The notes: a model not told the origin generated them from the sequence alone. Positions 55,101 through 64,000 are shown, numbered from the stretch's first letter. The stretch is DNA of 64,000 bases from an uncultured Acidobacteriota bacterium (GCA_937859595.1 CALMAH010000013.1:186001-250000), one strand, 5' to 3'. A program made the numbers and translations.

Positions 55101-55686
55101 CCACCTTGGCGACCATTTCGTTCATCTTTGCGATCTCGGCATCGCTTGCCCCCTTGAAAACGCCACGCATTCTTCCGTCCCGGTCAACCAAAACTGTCAG
55201 CGGAACACCGCCGAACTGCGTGACCTGCGCAAAGTCATTTGACGTCTTGTTCGTTATCCGCACAAGCTGATAGTTGAGGGAAAGCTTTTCGGCAAACGCT
55301 TTCATCTTGCCAAAGTCCTCGGGTTCGAGATCAGCATCCCCTACGTTGAGCCCGATCACCTCAAGCCCATTGTCCCTGAATTTCTCCTGCAGCTTGGCCA
55401 GGTGAGGCATTTCCTTTAGACACGGCCGACACCAAATACCCCAGAGATTCAAAAGGAGCACTTTCCCCTTCCGGTCCTCTACTGTAAATGTCGAACCATC
55501 TTCGGTTTCGAAAGGGGCTGTCGCAAGCGAGGCCGCAAGTTTTGGGTATTCAGAGTTGCCGGGCGAGGCCGAAGCATTGTCCGCAGAACTGCCGCTAATT
55601 GACTGATCCACGCCGCAGGCTGTGAACGAAGATATGGCGAACGAAAAAACGGCAAAGTAAACAAGATTTCTGGTTAATTCTTTCAT
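55090..55686 (-). CDS. TlpA-like thioredoxin-fold lipoprotein
   Basis: 198 residues. N-terminal signal with possible lipobox FTAC (FAVFSFAISSFTACGVD). The thioredoxin domain: VLLLNLWGIWCRPCLKEMPHLAKLQEKF, active site WCRPC, and cis-Pro in FGGVPLTVLVDRDG. It is likely a membrane-anchored periplasmic or extracytoplasmic disulphide reductase, as in cytochrome c maturation or oxidative repair. It starts 3 bp after the FHA-ABC gene ends and is cotranscribed with it. Confidence 0.9.
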   Translation of the reverse strand: MKELTRNLVYFAVFSFAISSFTACGVDQSISGSSADNASASPGNSEYPKLAASLATAPFETEDGSTFTVEDRKGKVLLLNLWGIWCRPCLKEMPHLAKLQEKFRDNGLEVIGLNVGDADLEPEDFGKMKAFAEKLSLNYQLVRITNKTSNDFAQVTQFGGVPLTVLVDRDGRMRGVFKGASDAEIAKMNEMVAKVVTE

Positions 55687-55689
55687 TAT

Positions 55690-58600
55690 TTAATCGGTAT
55701 CCCTGATCCGCAGGGTAACAAGTGTAATTATCGTCAATAATCCAAACATTAACATCAGAACTAGTTGATTCAAAACTTCATGCATCCACGGATGAAGAAA
55801 GGTTACAAATGTGCTTAGGTCGTCCGGCACCTTTCTTACCTCCGGCACGACCAGCTTTTCCGCCCATGGGTCCTGGCCTGAGCCGTCGTCGCCCAATTGC
55901 CCGCCGATGCGTTTGTAATCTTCAATATCGCGCCTGGCCCGTTCCAAGGCTCGGTCGTTTTCCGTCTCGATAAACTTATAAAGCCCCTGACCCTTAGAGA
56001 ATCCTGACGGATTCGCCCCCTCCGGCTCAAGGGTATCGAGCGTCGAAAATCGCTTCATTGTGTCAAACGACCACGCAGACGGCATCGTCATAGAAACGGC
56101 TCGGCCAACGCCGGTCGGCACCCCCGCGATGCCAGAAAACAGTATCTGCGGGATGAGAACGAGAGGCACGATGCTGGTTGCCATCTCCGATGTCCTTACA
56201 AGCGCAGAGATCAAGAGGCCGAGAGCGATCCCCACCGAGGCTGTAAGGATCATCGCCCATAACTGCGGGATCCCGGCATATTCGCCCGGCATCGACATGA
56301 TCCCAACGACATCAAAGAACTTCAAGGGAACGAACAGCAGCAGGCATTGTAAGGTTACGATGCCGAACAGAACGAACAGTTTGGACGCAAGATAGGGAAA
56401 AATGCCGAGATTGAACATCCGTTCCCGTACAAAAACCCGTTTCTCGCGGATTATTTCGCGTGCGGAGACGGATGTACCGAACCACACCGCAACCAACGCG
56501 ATGACGAAATAGAGGAAGTCGCGCGGATGTTCGCGACCGACGACGATCAGTGTCAACAGGGCGATAACAGGAGCCTGAAGAAAGAGGATAAGCAGAGTAA
56601 GCTTGTCCTTGAGCAGTATGTCCAGATAGCGAACGGACAATGTCATGAACTGGCGGATCGACCCGAAAATACCGAGCCGGACCTTTTTCCTGGCCCCGGG
56701 TTTGTCCAGCTTGCCCAACTCCTTTAAAGGGTCGTGAACATATTCTTTGTAGGCCGGCGTCGCGGTAAATTTCTGCCTGAACGTTTCGGAAGCGTCCGAA
56801 CTCTGCTGGGCGGAGGTTTTATCCGACCCCGGAAGAGACACGTCGTTCTGCGCAGCCTCAAGCTTACGGTAAAGCTCGCGAAAATCCGCCGCACCAAAAT
56901 GCTTCAAGGCCTGAGCCGGCGCGCCGTAGAAAATAAGCTTTCCCCGCATCAGAAGCACTACCTTGTCAAAGAGCATGATGTTGTCCATCGAATGGGTGGT
57001 CATCACGACCGTTCTACCCGACTCGGACATTTGCCGGAACAGCTGCATCATGTTGAATTCGGTCGCGGGGTCAAGCCCTGTGGTCGGCTCGTCCAGATAT
57101 ATGATCTGAGGCTTTGTGATCAGCTCGACCGCTACCGACACGCGCTTTCTCTGGCCGCCGGAAAGCCGATGCACCGGCACGTCGCGACGCTCAGATAGCC
57201 CGGAAACATCAAGCACCTCTTCGATAATGCGTTTGACCTCAGCAGAAGATACGTCCCTTGAGAGCCGCAAGCGGGCAACGTATTTCAGAGTTCGAAAGAC
57301 CGAGAGTTCACGATGGATTATGTCGTCCTGCGGAACGTATCCTATCGCCTGGCGGAGCGAATCGAAATTTCGGTACAGGTCCTGGTTATTTATTAAGACG
57401 TTACCCGCCGACGCGGGCCTTGCACCCGCCATCGCCTCGATAAACGTGGATTTTCCGGCACCCGACGGACCGATCAGACCGATGAATTCGTTAGGTTTGA
57501 TGGAAAGCGAAACGCTGTCCAGGAGCCGCAGCTTTCCCTTGCCAAATCCGGCACTAATGTCTTGAGTCAGGGCAACAACGTCGATGCGTGTTTTCGCACG
57601 GCTGTCGAGGATCGAGACATCGCCGGACTGATCGACCTTGATCAGAAACGACCCGACCTGTGCCGTGTCGGTGGGGGACAGCGCTTGCCGCGAGACCCGC
57701 TGTCCGGAAACAAAGGTCCCATTGGTCGAGCCAAGATCTTCAATGAACACCTCGCCGCCCCTGGCACTGAGGCGGGCGTGTCGATTTGATATCTGCAGCC
57801 CGTCAAGACAAACCTCGCAATGCGGGTCACGGCCGATGTTTATCGTCTGGCCTTCAGACAGGTTCAATTTTCTGACCAACTGTGGCTCAGCTGAGTCGAT
57901 CCGGGCAGTGCCTACCGCCGGCGTATCGAGCTTAGCCACCATCGTCCTTGAAAAATCAGGAGAAGCGGGCTGCCCGGCGGCGAGCTGGCCCGAAGTCTTG
58001 ACGGCTCCGCCCGCCGATGAAACGAACTTTAGAACAGGGCCGCCCAACCCCATCTGGATCTCATCACCGTTTGAAAGCAGAGCGGGTTCGGCTATTCGCC
58101 TGCCGTTGACCACAGTACCGTTAAAGCTTTTGTTGTCCGCTATTAAATAGCCGCCCTCGACCGGGCGGATCTCGGCGTGTCTGCGAGAGACCGTAGCCGA
58201 CGACGCTTCGAAAACAACCGTACATTGCGGGTCGCGTCCAAGAGTGATCGGTACGCTGCCCAAAACCAACGGCTGCCGAGACGGGTCATGAGGGAACTCC
58301 AACGACGAACGCTCGGGACTCGAAGACGGTACGGCTGTCTTTTCCTGCGGGCGGGCCTGTGTCGCAGGATAGGCCGAAAGGCCTTCGGATGTAGGGGCGG
58401 CCGGAGCAACCGACGGCTCGGAGATCGGCGGGGGAGCCGCATCCATTGACCAATCGCCGCTTCCGCCCTCTTCAAACCAGATCACACGCACGACAGGGCC
58501 TTCAGCACCAAACTGCAGCGAATTCCCGACCGTGATCGCTACCGGCTCGGAGATCTTTTGTCCGTTAACATATGTGCCAAATGAGGATCCAAGGTCGGCG

Positions 58601-58782
58601 ATCATCCAGGAACTTCCCGACCAACGCAGTTCGGCATGGCGCCGCGAGACCATGGGATATTGGCCTTGATCGAACGATATGTCGCATTCGTTCGCGGCCC
58701 TCCCTATCAGCACACGCGGTTTGTCGAAAGAAAGCTCGGCCGGCCGCTGCCCCGGACGATCCTGAGCAAGAATGATTTTCAT
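55690..58782 (-). CDS. ABC transporter with three FHA domains (Rv1747-like)
   Basis: 1030 residues. FHA1 about 23-95 (LIGRA, VSRRHAEL, SSFGTYVNG), FHA2 about 172-250 (LGRDP, VSRRHAEI, NGTVVNG), FHA3 about 305-385 (IGRDP, ISNRHARL, GSTNGTFVSG). The ATPase has Walker A GPSGAGKS (438-445), signature LSGGQ (540-544) and Walker B IIYLDEP (560-566). Residues about 720-1025 hold six or so membrane helices of an ABC-2 permease, so it is an ABCG-like half-transporter. FHA domains bind phosphothreonine, linking it to the Ser/Thr kinases nearby. Substrate unknown. Four-bp gap to the TlpA gene. Confidence 0.92.
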   Translation of the reverse strand: MKIILAQDRPGQRPAELSFDKPRVLIGRAANECDISFDQGQYPMVSRRHAELRWSGSSWMIADLGSSFGTYVNGQKISEPVAITVGNSLQFGAEGPVVRVIWFEEGGSGDWSMDAAPPPISEPSVAPAAPTSEGLSAYPATQARPQEKTAVPSSSPERSSLEFPHDPSRQPLVLGSVPITLGRDPQCTVVFEASSATVSRRHAEIRPVEGGYLIADNKSFNGTVVNGRRIAEPALLSNGDEIQMGLGGPVLKFVSSAGGAVKTSGQLAAGQPASPDFSRTMVAKLDTPAVGTARIDSAEPQLVRKLNLSEGQTINIGRDPHCEVCLDGLQISNRHARLSARGGEVFIEDLGSTNGTFVSGQRVSRQALSPTDTAQVGSFLIKVDQSGDVSILDSRAKTRIDVVALTQDISAGFGKGKLRLLDSVSLSIKPNEFIGLIGPSGAGKSTFIEAMAGARPASAGNVLINNQDLYRNFDSLRQAIGYVPQDDIIHRELSVFRTLKYVARLRLSRDVSSAEVKRIIEEVLDVSGLSERRDVPVHRLSGGQRKRVSVAVELITKPQIIYLDEPTTGLDPATEFNMMQLFRQMSESGRTVVMTTHSMDNIMLFDKVVLLMRGKLIFYGAPAQALKHFGAADFRELYRKLEAAQNDVSLPGSDKTSAQQSSDASETFRQKFTATPAYKEYVHDPLKELGKLDKPGARKKVRLGIFGSIRQFMTLSVRYLDILLKDKLTLLILFLQAPVIALLTLIVVGREHPRDFLYFVIALVAVWFGTSVSAREIIREKRVFVRERMFNLGIFPYLASKLFVLFGIVTLQCLLLFVPLKFFDVVGIMSMPGEYAGIPQLWAMILTASVGIALGLLISALVRTSEMATSIVPLVLIPQILFSGIAGVPTGVGRAVSMTMPSAWSFDTMKRFSTLDTLEPEGANPSGFSKGQGLYKFIETENDRALERARRDIEDYKRIGGQLGDDGSGQDPWAEKLVVPEVRKVPDDLSTFVTFLHPWMHEVLNQLVLMLMFGLLTIITLVTLRIRDTD

Positions 58783-59103
58783 CTGGATCGAATTAAATTA
58801 ACTTTGTCGTCACGATTCTATCAGATTGGCCAGTGATAATCGCACCGATCAAAGGAAAGCCAGACCAATACCGGACATTGATGTGCGGAAAACTTCCCTA
58901 TATCCACACAAATTGTGAGGCATTGTGCCCGGTTTAAGCCTGCCCAATTCAGAATGATCTAAGTAAAACAGTCCTCAGATCAACGAAAAAGCGTAATTGA
59001 GCCCCTGCTCTTTTTTCGGCACGCCTTTTGCACTTCAACCTGCAAGGTCAAGCGATTTTTGCTCCTCCCGCGATCGCTGATACTCCCGGCAGCGAGAGTA
59101 AAT
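58783..59103. other. Divergent promoter region of FHA-ABC and histidine kinase genes
   Basis: About 320 bp with no gene. It holds a sigma-54 promoter (59016-59033) for the forward kinase operon, and CACAA-A-TTGTG, an 11-bp inverted repeat at 58907-58917, about 110 bp upstream of it, a plausible activator site. The promoter of the FHA-ABC gene (minus) must also lie here but is not clear. Confidence 0.5.
59016..59033 (+). promoter_or_regulatory. Sigma-54 (RpoN) -24/-12 promoter of the histidine kinase operon
   Basis: CGGCACG-N4-TTTTGCAC: GG at 59018-59019 and GC at 59030-59031 are separated by exactly 10 bp, matching the -24/-12 consensus TGGCACG-N4-TTGCA. It lies 86 bp before the first start (59104), so transcription would begin near 59043. 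An enhancer-binding activator is required; none is encoded in the window. Confidence 0.7.
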
Positions 59104-60447
59104 ATGTCTATTACCGAAACTACGATCCCGCAAATAACCCTCAATGGCGTTTCCCGAGAATTTGCCGCGTTTAGTGAGCTAGACGCAAGGGCGCGATTGC
59201 TTATTGTTGACGACTCGGCGGTCGTTCGCCGGGCCTTCAGCCGCGGCCTTTCGGCCTTTTATGATTGCGACGAAGCGTCAGACGCGCAAGAAGCGATGGA
59301 CCTGCTTCGTGAGACGAATTACGACCTTGTCATTACCGATATCATTATGCCCGGGTTGTCGGGCGTCGAACTACTCAGAAAGATAGTCAGCGAATACCCA
59401 GAAACGGCGGTCCTGGTGGTCTCGGGCGTTGATCGGCCGCAGCGGGCATTGGACGCGATCAGGCTTGGTGCATTCGATTATCTGATCAAACCGTGTGAGC
59501 CTGAGGTGCTCCAGATAACCGTGGAGCGGGCGCTTGAGCGCAGCTCGCTTATCAGAAACGCGAAAAAGTACAAACAGGACCTTGAGGCAAGGAACGAAGA
59601 ACTGGTTCGCGGAAAGAAACAGCTTGAGCGACTTCAGGCACAGATCATACACAGCGAGAAAATGGCATCGCTCGGCCAGCTTGCGGCCGGCATCGCGCAT
59701 GAACTCAATAATCCTGTCGGATTCGTGTTCGGCAATCTCGAATTGCTCGAGCGAGCGATCGCGGACCTGATGAAGCTTATCGAATTCTACGAATCGCTCT
59801 ACCTGGACGACGCAACAGCGAGAATTGCAGCCGAGTTAAAGGATTCGATCTGTTATGACCAGACGATCGAAGATCTGACCTCGATCATTACAGACTGTCA
59901 GGACGGTACGGTCCGTATCAGGGACATCGTCCAAAACCTTCGAACATTCTCAAGACTCGACGAGGCCGAATTCAAAGGGACCGATATTCACGAGGGTATC
60001 GATTCCACGATAAGGCTCTTGTCGCGTTACTTCAGTGGGGGGAACATTCGCCTTATGCGGGAGTTTGGCGAGGTTCCCACCATTGAAGCATATTCGGCCC
60101 AGCTTAATCAGGTGTGGACGAACCTGCTGGTAAACGCGGCCCAGGCGGTCGGGGATAAAGGTGGGGTAGTTACGATCAGAACGCGAAGAGAGGCTGATTC
60201 CGTGATCGTTGAGGTCTCCGATAGCGGCGATGGCATCGCCCCCGAGATCATAAACAGGATATTCGACCCGTTTTTTACCACAAAGCCTGTCGGTGAAGGA
60301 ACCGGATTGGGACTTACGATCACCTTCGGCATCGTTGAGCGTCATGGCGGCAAGATAACCGTTGATTCGAGGCCCGGCGAAGGGTCAACCTTCTCCGTTG
60401 AGCTTCCGCTGAATGTGCGGCCGGCCGACAGGGCCACCGAGGCTTAA
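59104..60447 (+). CDS. Hybrid REC-histidine kinase
   Basis: 447 residues from the ATG at 59104; an upstream ATG at 59059 would add 15 residues. An N-terminal receiver (RARLLIVDDSAVVRRAF, phospho-Asp79 in VITDIIMPG, Lys in YLIKPCEP), a short coiled coil, then HisKA with the phospho-His199 in GIAHELNNPVGFVFGNLELLERAI and HATPase_c (NLLVNAAQAVGDKGG, DSGDGIAPEIINRIFDPFFTT, GTGLGLTITFGIVERHGGKI). No membrane helix: cytoplasmic. It is 36 bp upstream of a response regulator, and is expected to be fed phosphate through its own REC. Confidence 0.9.
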   Translation: MSITETTIPQITLNGVSREFAAFSELDARARLLIVDDSAVVRRAFSRGLSAFYDCDEASDAQEAMDLLRETNYDLVITDIIMPGLSGVELLRKIVSEYPETAVLVVSGVDRPQRALDAIRLGAFDYLIKPCEPEVLQITVERALERSSLIRNAKKYKQDLEARNEELVRGKKQLERLQAQIIHSEKMASLGQLAAGIAHELNNPVGFVFGNLELLERAIADLMKLIEFYESLYLDDATARIAAELKDSICYDQTIEDLTSIITDCQDGTVRIRDIVQNLRTFSRLDEAEFKGTDIHEGIDSTIRLLSRYFSGGNIRLMREFGEVPTIEAYSAQLNQVWTNLLVNAAQAVGDKGGVVTIRTRREADSVIVEVSDSGDGIAPEIINRIFDPFFTTKPVGEGTGLGLTITFGIVERHGGKITVDSRPGEGSTFSVELPLNVRPADRATEA

Positions 60448-60483
60448 TTAAGAACTTTTAATTGCAATAATAAAGGAGTAGCT

Positions 60484-61509
60484 ATGAAATACAAGATCCT
60501 GGTTGTTGATGACGAGACCGCGAACCTAAGGCTGTTGGAGCGGCTGTTCCGAGCAAGCTATGAAGTGGTCTCTGCCGAATCCGGACAGGACGCTCTCGAG
60601 CAGATCACAAAGCACGATATCGCACTGATCATCTCAGATCAGCGAATGCCCGGAATGACCGGCATCCAGTTCCTAAAAAAGGCGGCGGAGATCCGTCCGC
60701 AGACGGTCAGGATAATGCTTACGGGTTATACCGATGCCGAAGCTCTCGTCGAGGCGATAAATTCCGGCGTTGTTTATAAATACATCACAAAGCCCTGGAT
60801 AAATGATGATCTCCAGTATACGGCAAAGAGGGCCCTTCAGCACTACGAAACCCTAAAGGCCCAGCGTCAGTTGCAGTCTCAGAACGAGAGGCTCCAATCA
60901 CGTCTCGCACAGATGCGTGACAGCTTTGTCCGCATCATTGCCGAAATGCTTGACCTGAAAGATCCACAGGCCCGCAGGCACGCAGAACGAACAAAGGACA
61001 TCGCCATTGATATTGGCAAAAAGATGAACCTGGACTTCGGCGAGCTTGAGCGGCTTGCTCTCTCAGCATTCCTTCATGAGGCGGTCGATTTCCGGATCCC
61101 GAATCACATCCTGTTCAAAGACGCTCTGCCCACACCCGTCGAACAGCAGATAATCGAACAGAGCTTCGAATTGGGCCTTCAATTGCTCGAAGGAGTAACG
61201 GAGCTGGAGGATGTGGTTTCGATCTTGCGCTTTAACCACGAAAGATACGATGGGACAGGATTCCCGATGGGGTTTGCATACGACCAGATACCGCTGCACG
61301 CAAGGATCATTGCCGTCGCGAACGCCTACGATTCAATGATCGCCCCGCGTCCCCCGAATCAGGCGATCTCGCACGAGGACGCAATAAAGCGGCTTGAAGA
61401 GCTGGCGGGGACAAAGTTTGACCCTGAGGTGGTCGCGGCGTTTGTCGCACGGCCGGGCCTATCAGCTTCGCCAAGTCCGGCGGAAATGCTCGAGCCGGCG
61501 TTCGCGTGA
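60484..61509 (+). CDS. Response regulator with degenerate HD-GYP domain
   Basis: 341 residues. REC: ILVVDDETANLRLLERLF, Asp52 in IISDQRMPG, Lys in KYITKPW. A coiled coil leads to an HD-GYP-like domain. Its HD is replaced by His-Glu (SAFLHEAVDFRIPNHILF rather than HDIGKIGIP), and the second metal site is NHERYDGTGFP where HHExxDGxGYP is usual. The metal sites are thus altered, so c-di-GMP phosphodiesterase activity is doubtful; it may bind rather than hydrolyse. A strong AAAGGAG precedes the start. It is cotranscribed with the kinase upstream. Confidence 0.88.
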   Translation: MKYKILVVDDETANLRLLERLFRASYEVVSAESGQDALEQITKHDIALIISDQRMPGMTGIQFLKKAAEIRPQTVRIMLTGYTDAEALVEAINSGVVYKYITKPWINDDLQYTAKRALQHYETLKAQRQLQSQNERLQSRLAQMRDSFVRIIAEMLDLKDPQARRHAERTKDIAIDIGKKMNLDFGELERLALSAFLHEAVDFRIPNHILFKDALPTPVEQQIIEQSFELGLQLLEGVTELEDVVSILRFNHERYDGTGFPMGFAYDQIPLHARIIAVANAYDSMIAPRPPNQAISHEDAIKRLEELAGTKFDPEVVAAFVARPGLSASPSPAEMLEPAFA

Positions 61510-61761
61510 AAGGCAAGAAGGAGTTCCCGGATCGGAACGGTCTCTATCTAACCAGAACGTATCCGGGTGTGGAAGCTTGGACTTGCCCGGATTCAAAGCC
61601 CGGACTTTGAGGTTTCACGAACCAGAATTTTGGAGGTTAAGAATTCGCGATCACCCTTCTCAAACAGTTAAAGAACACAGTTGTAGTCGAGAGGTGGACA
61701 CATTACACGATCGACATCAGACCGACAAGAGCGGTGCTTCTTGTACCCGAAGTGTAATAGA

Positions 61762-63999
61762 TCAACGAACTAACCTAAATCCCAACGCGTCATGGCGAAG
61801 CGTTGCGGGCGCGAAGGTTGAGGTCCGAAATGTTGCAGTGGCCGCCTTTTCCCCTGTCGAAGGATAACGAGCGCTTCCGCCACGTACCATTCTCAAGTCA
61901 AGACCTTCATCTTTAATGGTCCCCTGGCTACCCGGGTAGAGCCACGGAGAATCCGCAGTCCATTCCAGCACATTTCCGATCAGATCTTGCACGCCCCATT
62001 CGTTTGGGCAGGAGCGGCTATTGACCCGTAATGGCTCGTCATTAGCCTGGTCAACCACGGCACAACTTGCTCGAAACTCATTACCCCACGGATAGAGGTA
62101 ATTCTTACTTCCGCTGCGCGCCGCATACTCCCATTCCTTCTCTGTTGGGAGCCGATACTTAACGCCATCGCGTTTTGAACGCCATGCCGCAAAAGCATCT
62201 ACGTCGTCAATATTGACAAACCTTACAGGCATATACTCTTCACCCGGCTTGGGGGCATCATTGACCCAGTGGATCAGAAAACCCTCTCTTGAAAGTGGTT
62301 CATAGCCCGTATCCAACATGAACTCATGGAACTCGCGGTTCGTAACCTCGGTCCTGTCCATCCAAAACGACTCGACCGTAACCTCGTGCTCCGGCAATTC
62401 TTCATCGAGGCCTTCGTTTCGTCCCATTGTAAATTTTCCGCCGGGTATCTCGACCAGGTCCGGTTTAGTGGCCTCTGGCGCTGTTTCGGTCGGAGATGGT
62501 TTCGGGTCGGGGGTGTCGGCACGTCCGAGTATCCAGCCCTTGTAATAAGCCACACCTGCGCCGACGGCAACCAAAAATAGAAGAAAGAGAAGGGCCCCGC
62601 TGCCAAGCAGCCAAGGCATGATCCCTCGGCGGCGGGGAGGCACGGACTCGACGCTGGTAAGCTGGCGGCCTGTGTCGTCATGCTGGACGTTGGTCTTCAG
62701 CATCGACGCTTCCCGCTGTGTGTCCGAGAGACCGGGAACGCCCGGGCTTGAGCCGCTATAAGCGATAGTTGCCGCAGGCGGGCCTTGTACGGCGGTGCCT
62801 TCCGCCGGTAACTGGGCCAAGACCTGTTTCGGCCCGCCATCGCAAACTACGTCGCTCTCCCAAACGCCATATCCTTTCTTTGTTACCCGCAGATGATGGT
62901 TGCCGCTCTGGATGCCATTGAGCGTTATCCATCCGTCATCGCGCGTCTCTCCGACGGGTACGTTGTTCAAATAAACGGTCGAACGCGGCGGGTCGGAGCG
63001 GACGTTCAGCGTTGAGGCCGGCCTTGTCCCGCCCGATGTCGTATGAATACCGAGGCCCTGCGGGAAAATAGCCTCTCTCAGCTCTGCGACCATCTGCTCG
63101 ACCGTCGGTGTCCGCCGTTCCTTTTCCTTCTCGAGCGTATGAAAAACGGCGGCTTCCAATTCCGGGCTGACATTCGCGCCAAACTCGGTAAATTTTGGGG
63201 GCCGGTCGCTGATGTGCTTTTTCATTATCGCCGGGATCGACGACCCTTTGAACGGGACGTCGCCGGCAAGCATTTGGTAGAACATAACGCCCAGACTATA
63301 GATGTCTGAGCGGGCGTCCGGTTCGTCGTCCGCCCACTGTTCCGGAGCCATGTAGTATGGCGAACCCATCAGCCCGGTCGTCTGGGCCTGTACGAACGAA
63401 CCCAGCAACTCGCCCGATTTTATCTTTGCGAGCCCGAAGTCGAGGATCTTGACCGCCTGTGCCATGTTGGGCTTGCCGGTACAGATCATTATGTTCAACG
63501 GCTTGAGGTCGCGGTGGACGATCCCCTGATGGTGGGCGGCACCCACCCCGGCACATATAGCCGATATCAGATCCAACGCTCTTTCGGGTGACAGACGCTT
63601 TTCCCGGGTCAGGAGATCGTGGAGAGCTTCGCCCTCTACATATTCCATCACAAGGAACGGGGTAGAGCCGTTGATAACTCCGTAGTCCGTGACGGCCACC
63701 ACGTTCTGGTGGCGTATCGCCGCCGCCGCGAGAGCTTCTTGTCGGAATCGTGTGACAAGCTGAGGATCGTTGCCGACCAGGTCGGGCAGGATAACTTTGA
63801 TGGCTAGTTGGGTCTTAAGATAAGCGTGTCGGGCCTTATAGACAACACCCATTCCACCCTGGCCCAATCTGCATTCCAAGTGGTATTTACCCTCCAGCAC
63901 AGGCTCGCCGGCGATGGTGTGCACCGTCGGCATCCCATCTTTAGGGCAAGTTTCAACCGAGTCGGTATAACAGTTCTTGCAGAGTTGACACTCTTTCAT
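61762..63999 (-). CDS. Ser/Thr kinase with PEGA, membrane helix and FGE-like domain
   Basis: 745 residues; the ATG at 63999 is the true start, as the N-terminal zinc ribbon (CQLCKNCYTDSVETCPKDG) opens this family. Kinase: GQGGMGVVY (46-54), HRDLKPLN (162-169), DFG (187-189), all intact. PEGA domain about 328-385 (TLNVRSDPPRSTVYLNNVPVGETRDDG). Transmembrane helix 461-486. Then a C-terminal formylglycine-generating-enzyme-like domain, 515-745 (LVEIPGGKFTMGRNEG, FWMDRTEVTNREF, YRLPTEKEWEYAARSG, YPWGNEF, VLEWTADSPW, VRGGSARYP). The kinase is cytosolic and the FGE-like part outside. It may sense or modify an extracytoplasmic target. Convergent with the HD-GYP gene (252-bp gap, nothing clear). Confidence 0.93.
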   Translation of the reverse strand: MKECQLCKNCYTDSVETCPKDGMPTVHTIAGEPVLEGKYHLECRLGQGGMGVVYKARHAYLKTQLAIKVILPDLVGNDPQLVTRFRQEALAAAAIRHQNVVAVTDYGVINGSTPFLVMEYVEGEALHDLLTREKRLSPERALDLISAICAGVGAAHHQGIVHRDLKPLNIMICTGKPNMAQAVKILDFGLAKIKSGELLGSFVQAQTTGLMGSPYYMAPEQWADDEPDARSDIYSLGVMFYQMLAGDVPFKGSSIPAIMKKHISDRPPKFTEFGANVSPELEAAVFHTLEKEKERRTPTVEQMVAELREAIFPQGLGIHTTSGGTRPASTLNVRSDPPRSTVYLNNVPVGETRDDGWITLNGIQSGNHHLRVTKKGYGVWESDVVCDGGPKQVLAQLPAEGTAVQGPPAATIAYSGSSPGVPGLSDTQREASMLKTNVQHDDTGRQLTSVESVPPRRRGIMPWLLGSGALLFLLFLVAVGAGVAYYKGWILGRADTPDPKPSPTETAPEATKPDLVEIPGGKFTMGRNEGLDEELPEHEVTVESFWMDRTEVTNREFHEFMLDTGYEPLSREGFLIHWVNDAPKPGEEYMPVRFVNIDDVDAFAAWRSKRDGVKYRLPTEKEWEYAARSGSKNYLYPWGNEFRASCAVVDQANDEPLRVNSRSCPNEWGVQDLIGNVLEWTADSPWLYPGSQGTIKDEGLDLRMVRGGSARYPSTGEKAATATFRTSTFAPATLRHDALGFRLVR

Positions 64000-64000
64000 G

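Overview
The window looks like chromosomal DNA of a Gram-negative bacterium, most probably an acidobacterium of the Blastocatellia/Pyrinomonadaceae type. This is inference from gene style: Ser/Thr kinases fused to PEGA plus formylglycine-generating-enzyme-like domains or to TolB-like plus TPR domains, a cytochrome c peroxidase fused to VCBS repeats, a triple-FHA ABC transporter, an RHS remnant, and lpxK, mpl and a tripartite RND pump, which imply an outer membrane. No rRNA, tRNA or CRISPR array was found. Shine-Dalgarno signals are present for some genes (e.g. the zinc-ribbon protein, the HD-domain regulator, dnaK) and weak or absent for many others.

Layout. 1-6.8 kb: a partial di-haem peroxidase/VCBS protein, a PBP4-type peptidase (dacB), a cold-shock-style RRM protein, a SRPBCC protein and mpl; dacB and mpl both concern peptidoglycan turnover. 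6.9-16.5 kb: a forward run of metabolic genes (FAD oxidoreductase, HDAC-like deacetylase, zinc ribbon, crotonase, PfkB kinase, membrane protein, fabI, LOG protein, NodU-type carbamoyltransferase, PIG-L deacetylase). 16.5-20.3 kb: reverse-strand cutA, M48 protease, rlmD, DUF3566-like and an unknown protein. 20.4-23.9 kb: methylmalonyl-CoA mutase catalytic subunit and a PilT-like ATPase with a long N-terminus. 23.9-30.4 kb: an RND efflux operon (adaptor, pump, TolC). 30.5-31.5 kb: small redox genes (rhodanese, 2Fe-2S protein, glutaredoxin). 31.7-36 kb: a cytoplasmic kinase-TolB-TPR protein, a sigma-like regulator and a zinc-finger anti-sigma-like protein. 36-37.9 kb: acyl-CoA ligase.

38.3-42.6 kb is an accessory island: a Sau3AI/MutH-type endonuclease, a cytosine-5 methyltransferase, a C-protein-like HTH regulator with a palindromic operator, and a Vsr mismatch endonuclease, all on the minus strand. 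Next to it is a REP-associated tyrosine transposase (RAYT) in a symmetrical set of REP-like palindromes (a perfect 22-bp inverted repeat around the gene and 68-bp tandem units), the whole bracketed by a 17-bp direct repeat. This is the most unusual part of the window.

42.6-51.6 kb returns to housekeeping: lpxK, trpG/pabA, a dienoyl-CoA-reductase-like SDR, a DUF3352-like protein, a SprT-like metalloprotease, then hrcA-grpE-dnaK without a visible CIRCE element. 51.9-53.6 kb is degenerate: a small lipoprotein, a truncated RHS gene and a 15-copy 21-bp minisatellite open in all six frames. 53.6-64 kb: an NFACT/RqcH-like protein, a TlpA-type thioredoxin, the triple-FHA ABC transporter, a REC-histidine kinase behind a very good sigma-54 promoter, a response regulator with a degenerate HD-GYP domain, and a kinase-PEGA-TM-FGE protein ending at the window edge.
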